Counted from the stretch's first letter, positions 1 through 10,187 are shown. The stretch: DNA of 64,000 nucleotides from Mesorhizobium sp. CA14 (GCF_020165195.1 NZ_JAIUHR010000007.1:142101-206100); one strand, 5' to 3'. Program-made: numbers and translations. Notes: generated from the letters alone by a model not told the origin.

Positions 1-75
1 GCGCCTGAACGACACCGAACCGGCGCCGCCGTCGCCGGAACGGATGTAAACCTTGGCTTGATCGAGGAATTTCAT
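1..75 (-). CDS. obgE: Obg/CgtA GTPase, N-terminal fragment cut by the window edge
   Basis: The first 25 codons read [20 protein letters not shown] and then VSFRR, the glycine-rich opening of the Obg fold. The family are essential GTPases that bind the 50S subunit and act in ribosome maturation and stress control. The gene runs off the left edge, so the truncation is not biological. Its neighbours on the same strand further right (GNAT, rpmA, rplU) are the usual rplU-rpmA-obgE company, but an oppositely oriented nuclease-family gene and a palindromic repeat lie in between, so obgE is probably transcribed from its own promoter. No strong Shine-Dalgarno is visible before the ATG. Confidence 0.9.
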   Translation of the reverse strand, partial: MKFLDQAKVYIRSGDGGAGSVSFRR

Positions 76-116
76 TGGAGTTTCAAGTTTCTGCTGATCG
101 TCATGAGCGATTGCTC

Positions 117-261
117 TAAGGCATGTTGAGATTCAGGTCAGGCCGAGCCGAAAATGGCGGGTTCCGAGAACCGGAGCGGAGCGTACTAAAGTACGTGAGC
201 ACCGGAAGCGCAGGAAGCCGGCATTTGCAGGCCGGCATCACCTGAATCTCGACATGCCTTA
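117..261 (+). repeat. 145-bp palindromic element, copy 1 of 5
   Basis: One long imperfect inverted repeat. The outer 22 bases at each end match with one mismatch (TAAGGCATGTTGAGATTCAG at the left end). The arms pair along most of their length, and the apex is GCGTACTAAAGTACGT. It lies between the start codons of the divergent obgE and the endonuclease-family gene, 41 bp from the obgE start. Other copies are at 25135, 28514, 41580 and 62090, all in the same orientation. The layout resembles short non-coding palindromic elements of rhizobia. No coding capacity is credible. Confidence 0.9.
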
Positions 262-367
262 AACCAAGGCAGGGCTGAGGGCGAGGCCGATTTGCGACTA
301 AAGCGCCGGATGCCCTTTTGCCGGGGACGCGGTAGCACCGGTGCGGCATGACTGAAGGGGCGCGGGA

Positions 368-1231
368 ATGAAGATCGTCACCTACAACATCCAGTACGGC
401 ATCGGCCTCGACGGCAAATACGACGTCGGCCGCATCGCCGATGCGGTGCGCGGCGCCGACATCATCGCGCTGCAAGAAGTGACCCGCAACAACCCGCGCA
501 ACGGCGACCGCGACATGGTGGCCGAGATCAGCGAGGCGCTGCCCGATTATTTTGCCGCCTATGGCAGCAATTTCGAGGTCAATATCGGCTCGCGCCTGGA
601 GAACGGCCGCGCCATCTCGACCTCCTTCCAGCTCGGCAACATGGTGCTGTCGAAGACGCCCATTCATCTGTCGCGCAATCTCCTTCTGCCGCGCAGCCGC
701 AGCCTCGAGACCATGAACTTCCAGCGCGGCGCGCTCGAAGCGCTGATCGAAACGCCGCTCGGCTTCATCCGCTTCTATTCCACCCATCTCGACCACCGCA
801 GCCCGGTCGAACGCCAGAGCCAAATCCGTTTCCTGCGCCAGCGCCTCTTGAATTATGCGCTGGAAGGCGGCGGCCTGTCGGGCATTCCCGAGATCGGCCT
901 GCCGGACCTGCCCTATCCGGAAGCCTTCATCGTCATGGGCGACTTCAACATGCTGCCGGGCTCGCCCGAATATGTCGAACTCGCCGGCCGCCCTGACCAT
1001 GAGTTCGGCATGCCGCTGACGGCCGATCTCGCCGTCGACGTCGCCCAGCGTCTTGCCGTCGCCGACCTCGTCACCTGGGTCGACCTCGACCGCCCCGGCG
1101 ACAAAAGCCGGTACAAATGCATCGACTACATCTTCACCAGCGCCTCGCTCGCCAGATCGCTGCAGCGCCTGTGGTCCGACCGAGACGCCGTCGGCTCCGA
1201 CCACCTGCCGCTCTGGGCCGAGCTGGGCTGA
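368..1231 (+). CDS. Endonuclease/exonuclease/phosphatase family protein
   Basis: A 287-residue protein of the EEP (DNase I-like) fold. Visible motifs are the N-terminal TYNIQYGIG, the metal-binding Glu in ALQEVTR (about residue 38), a His in STHLDHR, the GDFNML motif (about residue 193) and the C-terminal SDHLPLWAEL, which carries the catalytic Asp-His pair. The family cleaves phosphodiester or phosphomonoester bonds of nucleic acids, phospholipids or inositol phosphates, and the substrate cannot be told from sequence. There is no signal peptide, so it is probably cytoplasmic. It is oriented against its neighbours obgE and GNAT, and is followed by a palindromic repeat before the convergent GNAT gene. 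The ATG follows a GAAGGGG stretch. Confidence 0.85.
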   Translation: MKIVTYNIQYGIGLDGKYDVGRIADAVRGADIIALQEVTRNNPRNGDRDMVAEISEALPDYFAAYGSNFEVNIGSRLENGRAISTSFQLGNMVLSKTPIHLSRNLLLPRSRSLETMNFQRGALEALIETPLGFIRFYSTHLDHRSPVERQSQIRFLRQRLLNYALEGGGLSGIPEIGLPDLPYPEAFIVMGDFNMLPGSPEYVELAGRPDHEFGMPLTADLAVDVAQRLAVADLVTWVDLDRPGDKSRYKCIDYIFTSASLARSLQRLWSDRDAVGSDHLPLWAELG

Positions 1232-1240
1232 GCTCTGGCC

Positions 1241-1390
1241 TCCCCCTCATCCGGCCGCTACGCGGCCACCTTCTCCCCGAGGGGAGAAGAGATTGGCGCC
1301 GGCGCTTACCTGCTCCTCTCCCCTTGGGGAGAGGTCGGATTGCCCCGAATTGCCCTTCGCAATTCGGTTGGCAATCCGGGTGAGGGGCGC
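1241..1390. repeat. Palindromic repeat module between convergent genes
   Basis: A chain of short perfect hairpins: GGCCGCTACGCGGCC, CTTCTCCCCGAGGGGAGAAG, and CCGAATTGCCCTTCGCAATTCGG (given here only as positions around 1342-1366). The opening CCCTCATCCGGCCGCTACG is of a type very common between rhizobial genes. It sits between the stops of the endonuclease-family gene and the GNAT gene and may act as a bidirectional transcription barrier. Related modules occur at 34710-34875 and 51639-51802. Confidence 0.7.
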
Positions 1391-1414
1391 TTGCTCAGCC
1401 CCGTGAAGCAACCA

Positions 1415-2002
1415 TCAAAAGTGCACCCAATTCCTGAGACTGGTCCACGTCTTCCTGTCCAGCCGGTAACGCTCGACCGGCACCTGGCCGGCGACGATCG
1501 AGTTCAGCATGCCCTGGCCGGCATACTGGAAGCCGCATTTGTGGATGACCCGGCGCGAGGCCGGATTGATCACCCGGGTCGAGGCATGCAGCACCTGGAT
1601 CGAGGTCCGCTGGAAGGCGAGATCGACCAGGGCGTGCGCGGCCTCGGTGGCATAGCCGCGCTTCCAATAGGGCTCGCCGATCCAGTAGCCCAGTTCCAGG
1701 CCGCGGTCGGTGGTGTTGAGCCCCGCGCAGCCGACGAAGGTGCCGGTATCCTTGAGCGTCAGGACATAGACGATGCCGGCGCGCCGCGAAGCCGCGATGG
1801 CAAGGAAGGTGCGGCCCTCGGCTTCGCCATAGGGATGCGGCATGCGGGCCAGCATTTCGGCGACATGCCGGTTGTCGGCAAGCGTTACGAGTTGTTCGAG
1901 ATCGCTCTCGCACGGAGCGCGCATGACCAGCCGCTCGGTGGCAAGCGCCGGGCAATCGATCGCGTAACTTTCGTCTTCGGTGCCTTCCGCTTCGGCAACC
2001 AT
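1415..2002 (-). CDS. GNAT family N-acetyltransferase (RimJ/RimL-like)
   Basis: A 195-residue protein resembling the Acetyltransf_3 group (ribosomal-protein-alanine acetyltransferase type). It opens with TERLVMRAPCESDLEQL, which fits the beta1-alpha1 of this group, and has the acetyl-CoA segment ELGYWIGEPYWKRGYATEA, then NPASRRVIHKCGF, the typical GN(P/A)SxRVxEKxGF-like helix. The start at 2002 is preferred over an upstream in-frame ATG because GGAGGA lies about 7 bases before it. It lies between obgE and rpmA on the same strand, a position where many Rhizobiales have one or two GNAT genes, but a terminator-like hairpin separates it from rpmA. The acetylated target is unknown; a ribosomal protein is a guess from context. 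Confidence 0.85.
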   Translation of the reverse strand: MVAEAEGTEDESYAIDCPALATERLVMRAPCESDLEQLVTLADNRHVAEMLARMPHPYGEAEGRTFLAIAASRRAGIVYVLTLKDTGTFVGCAGLNTTDRGLELGYWIGEPYWKRGYATEAAHALVDLAFQRTSIQVLHASTRVINPASRRVIHKCGFQYAGQGMLNSIVAGQVPVERYRLDRKTWTSLRNWVHF

Positions 2003-2021
2003 TTTAGTCCTCCAGGGCAAG

Positions 2022-2058
2022 AAAAATGAAAAAGGAGAGAGGGCAAGCCCATCTCTCC
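2022..2058 (-). terminator. Rho-independent terminator after rpmA
   Basis: On the minus strand GGAGAGATGGGC, a CTTG loop and GCCCTCTCTCC form a 10-bp stem with one bulge, followed by TTTTTCATTTTT. It would end the rplU-rpmA transcript; read-through would be needed to feed the GNAT gene. Confidence 0.75.
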
Positions 2059-2127
2059 TGATCCTTTTCCTGGCCTGGCCAGACACCGGTTCCCGAGATG
2101 GGCGCCGGTGTTATGGTGCGGAACCGG

Positions 2128-2397
2128 CTACTCCGCTGCTTTGGTGATCGGGTTCACCGATACGTAGGTTCGGCCGTTGGCTTTCTTGTTGAAGGTGACT
2201 GCGCCGGCTTCGAGCGCAAAAAGGGTGTGGTCCGTGCCCATGCCAACATTGGTGCCCGGATGCCATTGCGTGCCGCGCTGACGAATGATGATGTTGCCGG
2301 CGATGACGGCTTCGCCGCCGAACTTCTTCACGCCCAGACGCTTGGAGTGCGAATCGCGACCATTGCGCGACGAACCGCCAGCTTTCTTGTGTGCCAT
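2128..2397 (-). CDS. rpmA: 50S ribosomal protein L27
   Basis: 89 residues starting [20 protein letters not shown], the hallmark N-terminus of L27, which reaches toward the peptidyl-transferase centre. The body, with [12 protein letters not shown] and [16 protein letters not shown], matches the family over its full usual length. It is transcribed after rplU on the same strand with about 98 bp between them and is followed by a terminator. Expression should follow rplU. Confidence 0.98.
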   Translation of the reverse strand: MAHKKAGGSSRNGRDSHSKRLGVKKFGGEAVIAGNIIIRQRGTQWHPGTNVGMGTDHTLFALEAGAVTFNKKANGRTYVSVNPITKAAE

Positions 2398-2495
2398 TTG
2401 ACTAACTCCGATGCGCCCAAAGGCGCTTGAATGGTCTTATGAACGCGTTCGCGTTCCGTTTCAAGTCCGTACCGGCGACGATCGTCGCCGGAAAA

Positions 2496-3191
2496 TTACT
2501 TCTTCGCCAGTTCCTTGGCCTGCTCGCGCCAGTCCTTGATCTGGTCGGCGCTGAAGGGCATGTGCTCGTCGATCTTGGCGACGTCCTTGTCGGAGAGCTT
2601 GGCGAGCTGCGCGAAGGTGACGATGCCCTGCTCGGCGAGGTCCTTCGCCGCGACCGGGCCGATGCCCTTGATCACGGTCAGGTCATCCGGCTCGCCCTTC
2701 GGCGCCTTGAACAGCGGCGCGGCCTTTGCCTCGGCCTCTTCCTTCGGAGCGGCCTTGGGCTCCTTCTTGGCCTTGGCCTCTTTCGGAGCGGTCTCGGCCT
2801 TCGCCTCGGCGGCGACTTCCGCCTTGGCTTCGGGTGCCTTGGCCTCGGCCTTGGCGGCCTTCTTCGACGGTTTGGCGCCGCCCAGCAGGATCTCGGCGAT
2901 CCGGACGGTAGTCAGAAGCTGGCGGTGGCCGATCTTGCGGCGCGAATTCTGGCGGCGGCGCTTCTTGAAAGCGATGACGGTGCGGTTCTTGCCCTGCTCG
3001 ACGACTTCCGCCGTGACCATGGCGCCATCGACGAACGGCGCGCCGAAGGTGACATTCTCGCCCTCGCCATGCGCGAGCACATTGCCGATCTCGACGATGT
3101 CGCCGACCTTGGCTTCGAGTTTCTCGATCTTCAGGAGATCGTTGGCGGCGACGCGATACTGCTTGCCGCCCGTTTTGATGACTGCGAACAT
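2496..3191 (-). CDS. rplU: 50S ribosomal protein L21 with a C-terminal helix-hairpin-helix extension
   Basis: Residues 1-103 are a standard L21 (MFAVIKTGGKQYRVAAND at the start, then the basic FKKRRRQNSRRKIGHRQ that contacts 23S rRNA). The usual protein stops near residue 103; this one has 231. About residues 110-165 are an Ala/Lys/Glu-rich low-complexity linker, and about 170-231 hold DDLTVIKGIGPVAAKDLAEQ and following, a helix-hairpin-helix motif of the kind that binds nucleic acid without sequence preference. The ATG at 3191 is chosen because it gives the exact family N-terminus. L21 tails of this type are known in some Rhizobiales; their role is not established. Confidence 0.95.
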   Translation of the reverse strand: MFAVIKTGGKQYRVAANDLLKIEKLEAKVGDIVEIGNVLAHGEGENVTFGAPFVDGAMVTAEVVEQGKNRTVIAFKKRRRQNSRRKIGHRQLLTTVRIAEILLGGAKPSKKAAKAEAKAPEAKAEVAAEAKAETAPKEAKAKKEPKAAPKEEAEAKAAPLFKAPKGEPDDLTVIKGIGPVAAKDLAEQGIVTFAQLAKLSDKDVAKIDEHMPFSADQIKDWREQAKELAKK

Positions 3192-3270
3192 TTTTTGCCT
3201 TTCGCTGTTCGGTCGGCCTCGATGAACCGCGTCAGGCGGTTCGGCCGTCTTTTTGTCAGTCTGCGGGTTC

Positions 3271-3303
3271 AAAAAACAAGCGGCGCGGAAGAGCCTCCAC
3301 GCC
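3271..3303 (-). promoter_or_regulatory. Candidate attenuator hairpin in the rplU leader
   Basis: On the minus strand GGCGTGGA and TCCGCGCC form an 8-bp stem (one G-T pair) around a GGCTCT-type loop, followed directly by GCTTGTTTTTTG. This is terminator-shaped but lies about 80 bp before the rplU start codon, downstream of the proposed promoter. A second hairpin (GAACCGC-CTGAC-GCGGTTC) follows it. Leader-mediated control of L21 is known in other bacteria, and a similar role here is inference. Confidence 0.5.
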
Positions 3304-3316
3304 GAATGCGGGCTGT

Positions 3317-3344
3317 CCCTAACCGAAGGTTGCGCCGGAGTCAA
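3317..3344 (-). promoter_or_regulatory. Candidate sigma-70 promoter for rplU-rpmA
   Basis: On the minus strand CTTGAC is followed, after about 17-18 bases, by TTAGGG. The -35 is the alphaproteobacterial consensus; the -10 is weak. The predicted start would give a leader of about 115 bases containing the attenuator-like hairpin. Confidence 0.4.
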
Positions 3345-3527
3345 GGCAAGCGACAGGTAAGCGTCCTTGTCCTTGGAGGCCGTAAGCGACGGTGCCGGCA
3401 AATATCGATCCGTGACGTCGCAATCGCTTTTTGCGGAAGCCGGAAATCGGTCGAATAGGGCCTTGTAACTCTAGCAGTCAGCCGTTATCTAGTGCGCCGC
3501 GCCGGCAACGGCCGACCATGACCTCGC

Positions 3528-3617
3528 GGAGAGGTGGCAGAGTGGTCGAATGCACCGCACTCGAAATGCGGCATACTCGCAAGGGTATCGGGGGTTCGAA
3601 TCCCTCCCTCTCCGCCA
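3528..3617 (+). tRNA. tRNA-Ser (anticodon CGA)
   Basis: A 90-base class II tRNA. Acceptor GGAGAGG (3528-3534) pairs with CCTCTCC (3607-3613), with discriminator G and encoded CCA at 3615-3617. Anticodon stem CCGCA/TGCGG flanks the loop CTCGAAA with anticodon CGA at 3562-3564, reading UCG. A long variable arm (ATACTCGCAAGGGTAT) and the T-loop GGTTCGAATCC are present. No integrase or duplicated 3' end is seen nearby. Confidence 0.97.
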
Positions 3618-3712
3618 TCCTGCTTCGCGCTGCGCGCTTCGCAGGACAGGTCCAGGGAATTCCTTTCAGCGCGAAGCAGGATGTCCTCCGAAGTTTTAGC
3701 GAAGGAGGGTGG
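3618..3712. repeat. Inverted-repeat stretch downstream of tRNA-Ser
   Basis: TCCTGCTTCGCGC at 3618-3630 recurs inverted as GCGCGAAGCAGGA at 3669-3681, a perfect 13-bp pair around a 38-base loop that itself has partial symmetry (CGCTTCGCAGGA). It is followed by a CCTCC/GGAGG pair at about 3685-3708. Probably an intergenic palindromic repeat that also ends the tRNA transcript. The rest of the space to 3866 shows nothing recognisable. Confidence 0.5.
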
Positions 3713-3866
3713 CTCGGAGCCCTAAATCCCCTCACCGCGCCATACCGGCCTGCGATGAAATCCCGCGGCTCTCGGGTGACAAAAACCCGACCGTGATCGA
3801 TAATAATGTGATCTCAAGGGGGTCGTCGCGCAGAAGACCACATGCGCTCGGGGGCGAAATCTAAGA

Positions 3867-4316
3867 ATGTCCGGTCGCGGCTTCACAATGGATGACAAGA
3901 TGATCGGGCGAACTTTCGCCTTTGCCCTGGCAATTGCCTTTTTCCCTTCACCTTCGCACGCGCAACCGCAGCATCGTCTGCCAAGCGGCTACAAATGGGG
4001 CCGCTGCCTGCTCGTCGTTCACGGCGAGACCCGCATCTCCGGAAGATGCTCTTATCAAATCGAGAAGGGCGGCGATTTCAATATCCAGGGGCCCAAGCAG
4101 GTTTTCGCAGGCATCGACTATCCCGACACGCATAGCGGGGCCGGTGAGATGTCGAAGGATTACTGGGCCGTCGTGTACAAGGACGGTGATCTTTGGGCAG
4201 GCTACGGCAACGCGGATATTCGCGACACGCACGGCGAGGCAGGCGATTGGGGAGAGCTTCGCCGCGAAGGCGCCTGCTATGCCGGGAAGGACGTCCGGGT
4301 GTGCCTTTGGCGTTGA
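3867..4316 (+). CDS. Small secreted protein of unknown function
   Basis: 149 residues. Residues 12-34 (MIGRTFAFALAIAFFPSPSH and following AQ) look like a signal peptide with cleavage after SHA, so the mature part of about 115 residues should be periplasmic or outside. The mature part has four Cys (GRC, GRCSY, GACYAG, VCLW), possibly two disulfides, and a Gly/Asp/Trp-rich middle (AVVYKDGDLWAGYGNAD). No family is recognised. Starts at 3867, 3888 or 3900 are all possible; a weak GGGGGCG lies before the first. The TGA stop overlaps the edge of the repeat at 4315. Confidence 0.65.
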   Translation: MSGRGFTMDDKMIGRTFAFALAIAFFPSPSHAQPQHRLPSGYKWGRCLLVVHGETRISGRCSYQIEKGGDFNIQGPKQVFAGIDYPDTHSGAGEMSKDYWAVVYKDGDLWAGYGNADIRDTHGEAGDWGELRREGACYAGKDVRVCLWR

Positions 4317-4431
4317 GCAATTCCAGGAAAAGCGGTTGGGCTCGGCGGTTTCGCCATAGCCTCCCGCCCGGAATTGCGTAAAAACAAAGGGATAGAGCGG
4401 CCGCCGTTTCCGTGAAAACGATGAACCGCTC
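4315..4431 (-). repeat. Two-hairpin intergenic mosaic element (RIME-like), copy 1
   Basis: It begins GAGCAATTCCAGGAAAAGCG and contains CCCGGAATTGCGTAAAAACA, then a hairpin ending in GAACCGCTC. This is the same element as 10188-10286 in the opposite orientation. The pieces GCAATTCC...GGAATTGC and the second stem of about 15 bp give two hairpins joined by a T/A-rich linker (ACAAAGGGATA). The layout matches rhizobial intergenic mosaic elements from memory. A further 8-bp stem, CAGCCGCC/GGCGGCTG, follows at 4432-4456. Confidence 0.75.
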
Positions 4432-4509
4432 CAGCCGCCCTTTGACCAGGCGGCTGGGGGATCGATAGCATGCCGCCGGGCCGGGGCTCCATCGACGCGA
4501 CGGGACGCG

Positions 4510-5493
4510 ATGAAAAAAGAAGATCTGGAAAAGCTGCTCTCCAACGACAGCGGCGACTTCGAGTTGTATCCGATAGACCGCTATCTCCATGCCGTGGCGA
4601 CCGAACGGCAGGTGCCGAATCTCGCGATCGCTGCCTGCACGATCAGGATAGAAGAATCCGCGCCTGCGCTGCGCGCGGTCCTGGAACGAGCCGCCAACGG
4701 ACAGCCTTTGTCGGACGATGAAGAGATGCTGCTCTTCAGGGGCGTGTATATCCTCGGCGGCGTCCGTGACACCCAGGCATGCCAAGCTTTGCTGCGTCTG
4801 CTGCGCCGCCCTGGGAAGGAAGCCGACCGGCTGCTTGGCGACGCCATAACCGAAACGCTGTCGCGCATCATCGTAGGCGTATTCGACGGCGACGCCGGCG
4901 TGCTGTTCGACATCATTGCCGACCGCTCCGCCGACGAATTCATCCGCGATGCAGCGTTTGGTGCGGTGACCTTTTTGACCTGGGAAGGCCGCATCGAGCG
5001 CGACCGGACAAGGGATTTCGTGGAACGGTTCTACAGGGAGAGGCTTGCCGACGACTGGGATTACGTGTGGGTCGGCTGGCTGCAAGCCATCGCGATGCTT
5101 GCCCTGCGAGACCTCGTTCCGCTTGTCTACAGCGCTTGGGATGAGGGCCGTATCCCGGAAGATGCGCTTGAACGCAGTGATTTCGAAAACGACCTGCGGG
5201 AAGCCGAGCAGCAACCCGGCGACATTGGCCGGTTCGACCGCGCCAGCCTGAGTTACATCGAGGATGTCCTTGTGGCGCTGGATTGGACCCGCGGCCTTGA
5301 CGATGACGACGGCTTCGATTTTAGCGACGACGATTTCGATCTTGACGAGGATGGGCAAGCCTCACGGCTGGAGCTGGCCTTCTCCAGCGTGATACCGGCC
5401 ACCAACCCTTGGCGCGATATCGGGCGCAACGATCCGTGCCCTTGTGGAAGCGGCAAGAAATTCAAGAAATGCTGCTTGGCAATCGCGGAATGA
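4510..5493 (+). CDS. DUF1186 protein with C-terminal SEC-C zinc motif
   Basis: 327 residues. The long N-terminal part (about 1-255) is helical and of the DUF1186 type (LYPIDRYLHAVA, ILGGVRDTQACQALL). Residues about 258-285 are an acidic Asp-rich stretch (LDDDDGFDFSDDDFDLDEDG). The C-terminus RNDPCPCGSGKKFKKCCL is a textbook SEC-C motif, the Cys-rich zinc-binding tail found on SecA and many other proteins. The function is unknown; SEC-C tails often mediate contact with ribosomes or SecB-type partners. No good Shine-Dalgarno precedes the ATG, though GGGACGCG lies just before it. It converges on recQ with 24 bp between stops. Confidence 0.85.
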   Translation: MKKEDLEKLLSNDSGDFELYPIDRYLHAVATERQVPNLAIAACTIRIEESAPALRAVLERAANGQPLSDDEEMLLFRGVYILGGVRDTQACQALLRLLRRPGKEADRLLGDAITETLSRIIVGVFDGDAGVLFDIIADRSADEFIRDAAFGAVTFLTWEGRIERDRTRDFVERFYRERLADDWDYVWVGWLQAIAMLALRDLVPLVYSAWDEGRIPEDALERSDFENDLREAEQQPGDIGRFDRASLSYIEDVLVALDWTRGLDDDDGFDFSDDDFDLDEDGQASRLELAFSSVIPATNPWRDIGRNDPCPCGSGKKFKKCCLAIAE

Positions 5494-5517
5494 CGAGGTG
5501 ACGCGTCAAGCCCGTCC

Positions 5518-7361
<1,844 letters not shown>

Positions 7362-7362
<1 letters not shown>

Positions 7363-9008
7363 TACCGCGCCGTTCCAGCGTTCAAGATGTCAGCCGGCAT
7401 CTCGTAGCCGAATTCGCGGCAGAAGCCTTCCACGCGAGCGAGGAACGCCGTCGGCAGGCTATGCAGATAGGTCCGGAATTCTTCATTGCGCTCCCATTTT
7501 CTCAGCGACGTCGCCCGTATCGGATTGCCGGCATCACCGCTGTACAGGGTGACCGGTGAAAGATCGAATGATCGAGCGATCCTGCCCTGGACGATATCCG
7601 GTTCTGCGATCAGCTCTTCATAGCGCAAATAGAAAACGGCTCTTTCGGGCTGAGTCTGTCTGAGCCGCATCAATCCGTCGTACTCCGCCTCCCAGCGTTC
7701 CGTCGTTACATGAAAACGGCGCTCGTTCACAGTCTCCGGATGAGAGCTGGTGAGCACGTCGAAAGGATGCCTCACGCAATAGATCAACCCGACCGAGGCA
7801 GGCAGATGCTCGATGTCCCTATGGCTCTCATGAGTGCGTTTGACGACTAGATTGAATTGGGGGCGATCCAGTTCGAGCAGCGCTTGATACGGCGCTTCGT
7901 CCGCATGGACATAGGTATCGTCGAAACACCCCATCAAGCGACGGCTGAGCGTGGTTCCGCTGCGAGCACAGCCGGCAATGAAGATTCGTTTGCGAAACGT
8001 CATTGCCGAGGGCAGCCTGCGCGCGGCCTTGCGCAGGCGCCAGAAAAATCGTCTTGCGCCGCGGCGCAGAGCGGTCGCCGGCGTTAGGGCTGCTTTGGCA
8101 GGGACGTCCCTCGACGTGATCTCGGCCAAGGCGATGCCGCTCTCTCCCGCGACGGCGTAGAGAAGCCAGGTGCGGCCGTTCTCCTCGAAAATGGCGGGAT
8201 CGCGCAACGCATTCTCCCTGCCTTCGGCCGCCCCGTCACGGCCGGGGCAGACCGGCAAATCCGCGCCTTCGAAGTCCGCCTGCGGCCGCAGCAGTTCGGT
8301 CTCGCCCCGCACCGTCCAATCCCACCAGTCGTCGGCGAGATCGATGGTGCCGTGAAGGATCCGTTCCGGCGCATCGCCCCTGCGCGTGTAAAAGACCCGC
8401 AGCCAGCGACCGGATTTCTGCAGCGCCAGATGCCGTGGGGTCGGACGGCGGTTCATGGGAGGCAGTACGACCGGGCCCCGTTCAAAATCAGAGATACCGG
8501 TTCCGGAACGGAAAACGGTGACGGTTCTCGTCCCGAGAAGACCGTACCACCAATTGTCGTGGTGGAAGAACCGCGCATAGGAAGGCCCGAGCGGCTGGGG
8601 AAGCGGATTGAAATGGAGACCGTCACCGGATGTCGCGGCAAAGGTCATCTGGCCTTCCCCGCCTTTTGCCGGCCCATGGAAATACAAGACGAAGCGATGA
8701 TTCTGCTGATCGACATGAACGTCGGGAGACGCAATGTGCCCCTTGATGAACGGGCAATGATCGAGGGACAGAACCCCGCCAGGATGTATGTGCCACGGGC
8801 CTTCGATCGTATCGGCGTAAGCGAGGCGAATATAGGAGCCGCCATGATCGGCGAAGTAGAGATGGTAAGCGCCCAGCCGCGCCGGCGCCCAATCGGGCAT
8901 GCAGATCAGCGACGGCCCGTTGATGTTGATCCCGTCGCCGGCAGGCAACATGTCCGGCGTGACGATAAGTCCACGCCGCGTTGCGGTGAGGATGGGTTGC
9001 GAGATCAT
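7362..9008 (-). CDS. Beta-propeller glycosidase-like domain fused to a sulfotransferase domain
   Basis: 548 residues with two unlike halves. Residues 1 to about 295 read like a five-bladed beta-propeller of the GH43/GH32/GH117 type (GPSLICMPDWAPARLGAYHL, YADTIEGPW, IASPDVHVDQ, RDPAIFEENGRTWLLYAVAG). An Arg-rich linker follows (ALRRGARRFFWRLRKAARR). From about residue 335, RIFIAGCARSGTTLSRRLM is the PAPS-binding P-loop of sulfotransferases, and VGLIYCVRHPFDVLTSSH fits the 3'-phosphate site. A single polypeptide that might bind or trim a glycan and sulfate it is inference. The frame is open throughout. A GGAGG lies about 11 bases before the ATG. The stop overlaps the recQ start by one base. Confidence 0.75.
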
Positions 9009-9450
9009 GCGGCGGGCTGCCTCCGGCTAACAGCTCCGCCCCGGGGACAAGCCCGCCTGTTGTGGAGCCCGCACGTTCCGGCCCGGCTTTGCCGGATCTC
9101 ACACCCCGCTTGCCCTTCCAAGCTAGCTCCTTCAAGGGTTGATCCCGCCGGCGCCGCCAGCGGCAGGCGCCTTGGCTCGATTGCCGGCCTGGCTTCATTC
9201 GGTCTTGTCGTTTCGATACAACGGCGTCCGTTGAAACGGAAGCTCGAGGGCCATACCGGGGTTTATCCCGAACAGACACCGCGCAGGCGAGATGTTGGAC
9301 GCGTGACGAAATCATCGAAGTCTGGCAGGCTGTCACGGCATTCCGCTTCGAATCTCGGCGCCGCCGGTGAAAGTTCCACCGGCGCAATCTGCGGTGCTAT
9401 AACGCCAGGCCGCCATCCGCTGCCGGCGGCCGATGCACAAGGAACGTTGC
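9009..9450. other. 442-bp divergent intergenic region
   Basis: It lies between the start codons of the fusion gene (minus) and the LysE gene (plus). A hairpin at 9209-9238 (CAACGG-CGT-CCGTTG flanked by CGTTT/AAACG) is the only clear structure. Short reading frames in it are extensions of shadow frames. No promoter can be picked with confidence. Confidence 0.5.
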
Positions 9451-10077
9451 ATGATCGATCCCGCCACGCTCATCACTTACGTCGCCGTCGTGTTCGGCTT
9501 CGTCTTCATTCCGGGACCGGCGACGCTGCTCACGGTCGCGCGGGCGACGAGCTCGGGCACCAAGGTCGGCATCGCCACCGGCGCCGGTGTCGCTGCGGGT
9601 GACGTGATCCACACCATCATGGCCATCGTCGGCATCTCGGCCATCATCGCCGCTTCGGCGATGCTGTTCAGCATCGTCAAATATATCGGCGCGGCCTACC
9701 TCGTTTATCTGGGCATCCGCGCCATTCTCGAAAAGACGCCGGCTGGCCTGGCGGGCAGGACGCTGCCCATTTCCGCGGGCCGGGCCTTTCGGCAGGCGAT
9801 CCTGACCGAAGTGCTCAACCCGAAGACAGCGCTGTTCTTCCTGGCCTTCCTGCCGCAATTCGTGCACCCGCAAGCCGGTTTCGTGGTGCTGCAGCTGATG
9901 CTGCTTGGCATCATCTTTGTCCTGCTCGGGCTCTTCAGCACCGTCGTCTTCGCCGTCAGCGCGGGCGGCCTGGGCTCCTTCCTGCGCCGCAATCCGGCGG
10001 TGCTGAAATGGCAGGGCAAGGTGGTCGGCGGCATCTATTGCGCGCTCGGCATACGCCTGGCGCTGCAGCAGCGCTGA
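9451..10077 (+). CDS. LysE/RhtB family amino-acid exporter
   Basis: 208 residues with about six hydrophobic segments. The N-terminal VAVVFGFVFIPGPATLLTVA carries the PGP motif of LysE/RhtB transporters, followed by GTKVGIATGAGVAAGD and the NPKTALFFLAFLPQFV motif (about residue 130) typical of the family. These proteins export amino acids or homoserine lactone-like compounds across the inner membrane; the substrate is unknown. ATG 9451 is chosen over an in-frame ATG 18 bases upstream because AAGGAA is correctly spaced before it and it starts directly at the family N-terminus. Confidence 0.9.
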   Translation: MIDPATLITYVAVVFGFVFIPGPATLLTVARATSSGTKVGIATGAGVAAGDVIHTIMAIVGISAIIAASAMLFSIVKYIGAAYLVYLGIRAILEKTPAGLAGRTLPISAGRAFRQAILTEVLNPKTALFFLAFLPQFVHPQAGFVVLQLMLLGIIFVLLGLFSTVVFAVSAGGLGSFLRRNPAVLKWQGKVVGGIYCALGIRLALQQR

Positions 10078-10187
10078 GATGTTTTATCCGGCGGCCGTTA
10101 AGCCTATATTCACCATGCTTCGGCACGTTTGCCCTCCTGCGGCATTGTTTGAGTACCGCAGCGGCGCCGTGAGCGCCAAGGCAACAA

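Noticed and set aside
1..75. obgE as a pseudogene
   Set aside because: Truncated by the window edge, not by mutation; the visible codons are intact.
3528..3617. tRNA-Ser as an integration site of an island
   Set aside because: No duplicated 3' end, integrase or mobile genes downstream.
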